Shown piece by piece: positions 31,775 to 36,888 of a DNA stretch of 36,888 nt (positions are counted from its first letter, which is position 1; every line of letters starts with the position of its first letter). A program made the position numbers and the translations under genes. This stretch comes from Lojkania enalia. Its lineage: Eukaryota > Ascomycota > Dothideomycetes > Pleosporales. The stretch spans positions 24,054-60,941 of the forward strand of contig ML986792.1 of NCBI GenBank assembly GCA_010094045.1. Reading direction: 5' to 3'. The notes under the pieces are model-generated. The model made no database searches and was not told the origin of the DNA. It saw nothing but the letters and a program-made list of their open reading frames with translations.

Positions 31775-34700
31775 TACTATTTAACTCTTATATATTATCG
31801 TCTACTAGATAATTTATATTCTCTATACTATTCTTATATACTTTAATCTATTTAGTTAAGGCCTTTAGAGGTTCTAGCTAATTTAGATACTTATTATAAA
31901 AAGCTTTTAGTTTATAAAGCGAACCTATAAAATTTAAAACTTTATATTAAACTAAATTAGAATTATATCCTATCTATTTTATATAGTATTTAAGAGTTTT
32001 ATAATATAGCTTATTAGCTAGTATTTCCTTAGCCTCCTACTCTTCTACCCCTTTAATAGTAATAGCAGGTAGTTTCAGAGCTTCTTACTCTAGTAGAGGG
32101 TTCTAGAGGTTCTTATATATTAGGTTTAATATAAAAATATTATATATTCTCAACTCTAAAGGTAACTATAAATAGTATAAGTTTCTAATCTATTCTAGTA
32201 CTTTAAAAGGTCTCTTCTATTAATCGGATAGTTTTCGGCTTAGTCTCTAGACTATAAAGTTCTTAGTATTTAAGTAGACTATATTACTAATCTACTAATT
32301 AATCGGTAACTAGTAATAGTTAATAATAGATTATATACAATCCTAAACCTTCTTAATATTAGCTTTTATAGTTTTCTAGACTATATATATATAAGTTGCT
32401 AAAATTAAAGCGTTTTTACAATTTAATTTATCTATTATAGTAATAGGATTAATAAAATATTTCTAATCCCAACTCTAATAAAGTTTAAATCTATATAGAA
32501 TCTAATATAAAGATATTCTAATAGTTATATAGGGTAGAATTACTTATACTCAGTTGATTATAGGTAATAGAGAACTTTAGTTATTCTAGTAGAAGAATAT
32601 AAAAGAGTATAGTTTCTAATTAATAGACTTATTTATAATCTCTATCTATCTGTTAGTCTCTTTATAATAAGTAGTAGATAGTTTAATCTTTATACCTAAG
32701 ATATAGTAGAATTTAAACTAGAAACTAAATATAAACTAAGATTTTTAGTCTAAAATAATAGTTTTAGGCGTATAGCTAAAGTAGTATACCTATTAAATAA
32801 ATAATTCGGCTATTCCCTGTATATTAATTATATAATAGTAGAGAATAGATACTACTTATTTAGATAGGTAATTAATTATTACTATAATCTAATTATATTC
32901 AGACTTATCTATAGAAAAATTCTTAAAATTAATATATAAGTACTATATTAGTTAATTTAGTATAGGAAGTAGGTAGATAAAACTTAGAGTTTAGGTTTAT
33001 ATTAGATAAGTTTTATAGTATAGAATATAATTCTATATATATCGTTTATAAGTAGTTTCTATACCCTTCTAATAGTACTTCTAGGATAGTAACTAATAGG
33101 TTTTAGTAGTATTTAGGTGTGTAGAGGATACTTAGTTATAAGCTTCTTATATAAGCTATATATAAAGGCCTAAATCTAATAGAATATATAAGTAATTATT
33201 ATAGAGAAGTAGTCTATTCTCTATCTAATACTTATAAGATAAAAGGGTACGTTCCTATATAAAGGAGACTCAGTTTTCCTATAATAATATATTAATCAAC
33301 TCTAGAGAATCTAGTAATATAATCTACTTCTAGCCTTTAATAACGTTTAATATAGCTACTTAAGTTATTATTTAGATAATATAGGACTAAACTAATTTAG
33401 TATTAATTTAAGGGTAAAGTTAATATAGTTTAAATAGAACTCTTAACTAGTTATTAGTTTAAACTACTTTTAAGTTTTCTATATCTTATTTATAATAACT
33501 AAGGATATCTACTCTAGTATTATTCTTACCTAAGGTATACTTAATTTAGAACTAATAGTAAACTAATTTTTTAGTCTAATAAATTTAATAAGTATTAAGT
33601 ACTTTTATAGTTATAAAATATTTGAGTAAGTAATAATTAGTATATACTAGAGTCCTAGTAGCTACTAAAATAAGTTCTATTTTCTATTATTTAAATATAG
33701 TAATAATTACGAATAGTTTCTTATTATAAATCTTCTAGTTTAGTTCCGAACTAGATAGAACTTTACTATAGAATACTATAGGGTACTATTTTCCGTTAGG
33801 ATATTTCTATAATAATACTCTTATAACTATTCTATTAGAAGTGTTAATTTCTATTATTTTTTCTAATATAGGGTTAAAGTAGTAGAGTATAGATATACTT
33901 AATAGGGCTAACTTTAATTTCTTAAAGGTAATATTATATTTTAAAATCTATATAAAAGAGGTTATAAAACTCTATAATATAATAATTAGTTTTATAATAC
34001 GCGACAATTCTAATATAAACTGTTAATAGAGTCTAGTAAAACCTAAGAAGGATTTTACACCTATTATAGTAGTAGGTAGCTACTAATTATATAGTACTTC
34101 TACCTTCTCTAGATTAACCTTAAGGCTTTTATTTAAGAGGATATAGCTAAAGTATTTAATTTAGGTAATATAGAATTCGCTTTTCTTAATATTAACTTAT
34201 AACCCTACTTAATATAATCTCTTAAAAACTTTCTTAACGTAGATAGTATATATTATTTTATCTTCTAAGTAAATAAGAATATTATCTAGATAAATAATAT
34301 AGAAGTTATCTAGGTAGTTAATTAGTATATTATTTATATAATACTAGTAAGTAACTAGACTATTATATAATTTAAAAGGTAGAACTTTATACTTATAGAT
34401 TTTATATTAAGTCTAAAAGGTAGTATATTCTTTAGAACTAAAATCTATTCTAATCTTATTAAAGGCTGCGCGAATATTAAACTTAGTAAAGATTACTACT
34501 TTAATAAACTTAAATAGAAGTTTATCTATATATAGTATTAGATATATATTCTTATAGATAAGAGTATTAAGTTTATAATAATCTATATAGATATATAGGT
34601 TACTATTAAGTTTATAGATATAAAGGATTAGAGATATAAAGAAGTTCTAACTCTACTTAATATATCTATACTATAGATTATCTATAATATACTTCTTAAT

Positions 34701-35240
34701 TACTTCTAGCTCTTTAATATTCTACTTATATAACGGGCTATAACTATTAGAAAGGGGTTCTATAAAGATAATCTTATAATTATAAGAGTAGTATTCTAGT
34801 AATTAATAAGCTGCAGTTTTACTATATATATTCTAATACTTATAGTATTTAGATAGTAATTAGAGATTTACTAGTACTTTATTTTCAGCCTTATCTTCTA
34901 GCTCTAGGGTTTACTTATCTTTAATCAGCTGCTTGATTTTATATAGAGATGTAGAGAAAAACTTATTCTCTTTTCTCTTTATATTAAAGTAGAAAGTATT
35001 AGCTAAAATAAGAGTAATAATAGAAGAATAAACTTTCTTTAGATTAGGTTTAGATTTTATTATATATAGTTATATAAGAGCTCTAAACTTGTTTAAACTA
35101 TAGCTTATAAGAGACTAATATAGTTTTAGTAGTTTTAGTAGACCTTTAATATAATAGATAGTCGGATTATAAGACTACTAATACTAGTTCTTTTCCTATA
35201 GAGCGTCGCGTTGCTAAATATTTAGCTCTATCTTCTTATC
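31775..35240 (-). pseudogene. G1 gypsy pol: RT, RNase H, integrase, chromodomain
   Basis: The RT is at about 34270-34720: VVIFTKFNIRAAFNKIRI, EYTTF, YKVLPF, then YLDNILIYLEDK at 34258-34292, the YLDD box with its last Asp as Asn. Just downstream come EFYITQIKYFSYIL and GVKSFLGFTRLY (34020-34080), the thumb/RNase H junction. Integrase: PKTIILDQKSQFIFSFQFKF near 32710-32768 keeps the second catalytic Asp, and LGIKIKLSTTYYKETNRQIE near 32640-32700 is the STAYHPQTDGQTE block. The chromodomain at about 31870-32060 reads EAKEILANKLYYKTLKYYIK and then a GYNSNLV-type turn. All are standard chromovirus blocks (Q written at stops). Stops are frequent, so the gene is dead. Confidence 0.92.
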
Positions 35241-35247
35241 GCGTACT

Positions 35248-35526
35248 TATAATAATGCGAAGAAATTGTTCTATAAAAAGCTTTATATATAACTTTATCC
35301 TAAAGCTTTTTACTTATCTTATTCTACCCCTAGCTCCGCCTCTTTTCCCTTCTATATATAGTTATATACTCCTTTATAAGTAGCTTAGTAGTTCTTCTAT
35401 ATCCTTTTATATAAGGCCTATAAGTATTAATAGAATTTCTAGGTCTCTAAACCCCTATATACTCCTATATACCTTTAAGTAGATTTATACCGTATTTAGA
35501 CCTATTATCTTACCTATACTGTTATA
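35248..35526 (+). repeat. 5' LTR of a plus-strand G1 element (279 bp)
   Basis: Same 279 bp and termini (tataataatgcgaag ... ctgttata) as the other two G1 LTRs. It interrupts the minus G1 pol upstream of RT and is followed by a leader and a plus-strand gag, so it is best read as the 5' LTR of a second, oppositely oriented copy. Confidence 0.85.
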
Positions 35527-36000
35527 TTATATAGAAGAACTTAATACTACTAGTTATAGCCTCTTTAATAATATTATATCGATTATTTATTTAACTATAT
35601 TTAAATCTAAAATATATCTAATTTAGTTTAGATTATAATATTTATATATTATTATATTAAATTATTTAGTTACCTAAATAAGATCTTAAAGACCTTTTAT
35701 TAATTAAAGCTTTTAGATTTAGAACTTTCTATCTTCTACAATTAGAATTGCTTTTAGAAAAGCTGTATAGAGTATACCTAGGTAGAAACTTAGAAACTAC
35801 TAATAACCTATTAGAATTAGAGGTAACCGCTAATATCTAACTATAATTTACCTTCTAATTTCTATACTAGAATTAATATATATATAAGTTATAGTAAAAG
35901 TAAACTTCTATCTATATATATAGAACAACTATTACCTCTTATAGGGGGCTCTATAATAGGCGGACCCCTCTTTATAAAGCCTATAATAAAAAACTTATCT
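35527..36000 (+). other. Leader between the G1 5' LTR and gag
   Basis: About 470 bp without a recognised protein. Near 35940-35975 the sequence tagggggctctataataggcggacccctc is unusually GC-rich for the window and contains near-inverted ggggg/ccccc blocks. It may form a hairpin in the leader RNA. The primer binding site should lie just after 35526 but I cannot identify the tRNA. Confidence 0.5.
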
Positions 36001-36009
36001 AATTTAGAG

Positions 36010-36888
36010 GAAAATTAGAGTAAACTAACCCTTAAGAAATAAATTGCAATTTTATAAGAGGAAATCGTATATTTAATATAATAGAGAACTATTAGTTCTA
36101 ATTAACCTCTATAAACTACCGAATTAGAACTAATAATATATTAGGAAACTTTTATAACTCCTCTAGTAAGAAACCTCTTAGCTACCTTTAAGCCCCTTTA
36201 AACCTACCTTACTAAACGTATATCTAAAATTAAAAACTTTATAGATAGTAGTAAATTTATATTTAAATAATAGTAAGCTTTAATTCTAAACTAATTTAAG
36301 ATTAATATAGATTACTATTAGATAGAGTATATATATATAGTATTAGTATAGGGATATACCTCTAGTACTATAAAAGGGTATTTAGAACTAAAATACCTAG
36401 TTAAATTAGACTAGTATTAGTTTAAGAATACTAAAGAAATAATTTTACTTCTACAATTATATTTTATTATAAATAATAAAGAGATAGAGGTATAATAGGC
36501 GTTTTAGGTCTTAAGAATAAATAAGGGAGAAGTATTCCCAACTTTTAAAGCTCGCTTTATTAGTACAGCTATTAGGGGATCTATATTCTAATCTAAATAG
36601 TTCTTCTACCTATAGAATAAGATTCTCTCTAGCCTAAAAATACTAAACCTTAGCTTTAAGCTTATATAAAAAAGCTTCTTTAATACTATAGTTGCCTACT
36701 TAACAGCCTATAATATAGAAAGGAGGAGTATTTCTAACCTTCTAGAATAAACTACTAGCCTATAGATTATAGCTAAAATAAATTTAGATTAGTATTAGAA
36801 GGTTTTTAAAAGTTTATCTAAGGTAATCTATAATCTAATACTATCCTAATCTACTCTAGTATTAATACCTTATTCTACTATAATTACT
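36010..36888 (+). pseudogene. Gypsy G1 gag, incomplete at window end
   Basis: The plus-strand reading starts with a short coiled-coil-like part (KIAILQEEIVYL near 36040, Q at a stop), then a Pro/Lys-rich linker (FKPTLLN region near 36190-36230) and a capsid-like domain. The domain is clear at 36530-36720: KGEVFPTFKARFISTAIRGS, NKILSSLKILNLSFKLI, FFNTIVAYLTAYNIERRS. These resemble fungal Ty3/gypsy gag capsids (KGETFPTFKA, WNKITPSLR, MV-HLTAYDMERR). Stops at Trp and Gln positions fit RIP. The reading passes through the window edge. Confidence 0.78.

Larger units (their letters stand above)
30405..35247 (-). mobile_element. Ty3/gypsy chromovirus, family G1, minus strand, 5'-truncated
   Basis: From left to right: 3' LTR (30405-30683), polypurine tract (30684-30697), a long 3' non-coding part, then chromodomain, integrase, RNase H and RT read on the minus strand. 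The gag-protease end and 5' LTR are missing: the element is cut at 35247 by a plus-oriented LTR of its own family. It is inserted in the G2 gag at 30404. The gene order RT before integrase and the C-terminal chromodomain place it among the chromoviruses. Confidence 0.9.

Noticed and set aside
30405..35526. A 5.1-kb composite transposon bounded by 279-bp inverted repeats
   Set aside because: The 279-bp sequence also occurs alone with a 5-bp duplication (28222-28500). The left copy is next to a polypurine tract and a minus-strand pol, and the right copy leads into a plus-strand gag. LTRs of two opposite elements explain this.
1..36888. AT-rich organelle or AT-rich protist genome
   Set aside because: The bias is specific to loss of CpA/TpG and gain of TpA, GC-rich motifs remain where CpA is absent, and the elements are typical of ascomycete fungi; this fits RIP rather than a general AT bias.
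1..36888. CRISPR array, rRNA or tRNA genes
   Set aside because: No direct repeats with unique spacers, and no rRNA or complete tRNA sequence, were seen; the only regular array is the 71-bp minisatellite without spacers.

Overview
The window is a piece of the repeat-packed, AT-rich compartment of a filamentous ascomycete genome (Pezizomycotina). The sequence is almost saturated with TpA. CpA and TpG are nearly absent over most of it and every frame is full of TAA/TAG. This is the signature of repeat-induced point mutation (RIP, CpA to TpA on either strand). When stops are read through, typical fungal element proteins appear: Fot1/Pot2-like pogo transposases, a Ty1/copia polyprotein, Ty3/gypsy chromovirus gag and pol, and a RecQ-family helicase relic of the kind common near fungal telomeres. 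I found no intact protein gene, tRNA, rRNA or CRISPR array. All coding calls are pseudogenes read through RIP stops.

Layout, left to right. 1-168 is the tail of one copy of an unidentified ~3.5 kb repeat, here called X. 169-3694 is X copy A. 3695-~4942 is a 5'-truncated pogo-like element (pogo1, + strand). 5043-6881 is a complete pogo element of the same family (pogo2, - strand, TA duplication), inserted in the integrase of a minus-strand gypsy relic (G3) that spans ~4943-5040 and 6884-~8520. ~8800-11100 is a ~71-bp minisatellite with a 303-bp solo LTR of gypsy family G2 inside it. ~11850-13018 is the RecQ helicase relic (- strand). 13021-28913 is a head-to-tail run of X copies B, C, D and E. 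Copy C is split by a Fot1/Pot2-like element (18982-26492), which is itself split by a 5653-bp copia element (19342-24994). Copy E is split by a 279-bp solo LTR of gypsy family G1 (28222-28500). 28914-29079 is a truncated minus G2 LTR, followed by its internal 3' region. 29737-30404 is a plus G2 LTR and gag start. 30405-35247 is a minus G1 chromovirus (3' LTR, chromodomain, integrase, RT). 35248-36888 is a plus G1 5' LTR and gag that runs off the window.

The elements do not cooperate; they record a stack of insertions. Order can be read from nesting and target-site duplications: X before the Fot-like element before copia; X before the G1 solo LTR; minisatellite before the G2 solo LTR; G3 before pogo2. 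Copia and pogo2 keep visibly more CpA/TpG than what surrounds them, which fits later arrival. RIP has replaced catalytic Asp by Asn in the copia RT and in two of the three transposases, so all are expected to be dead.

The most novel item is family X. It has at least five copies joined head to tail at a shared TAGG end, a 170-bp tail holding a hairpin and two perfect palindromes, and one long protein on the minus strand that I cannot assign to a known transposase family.
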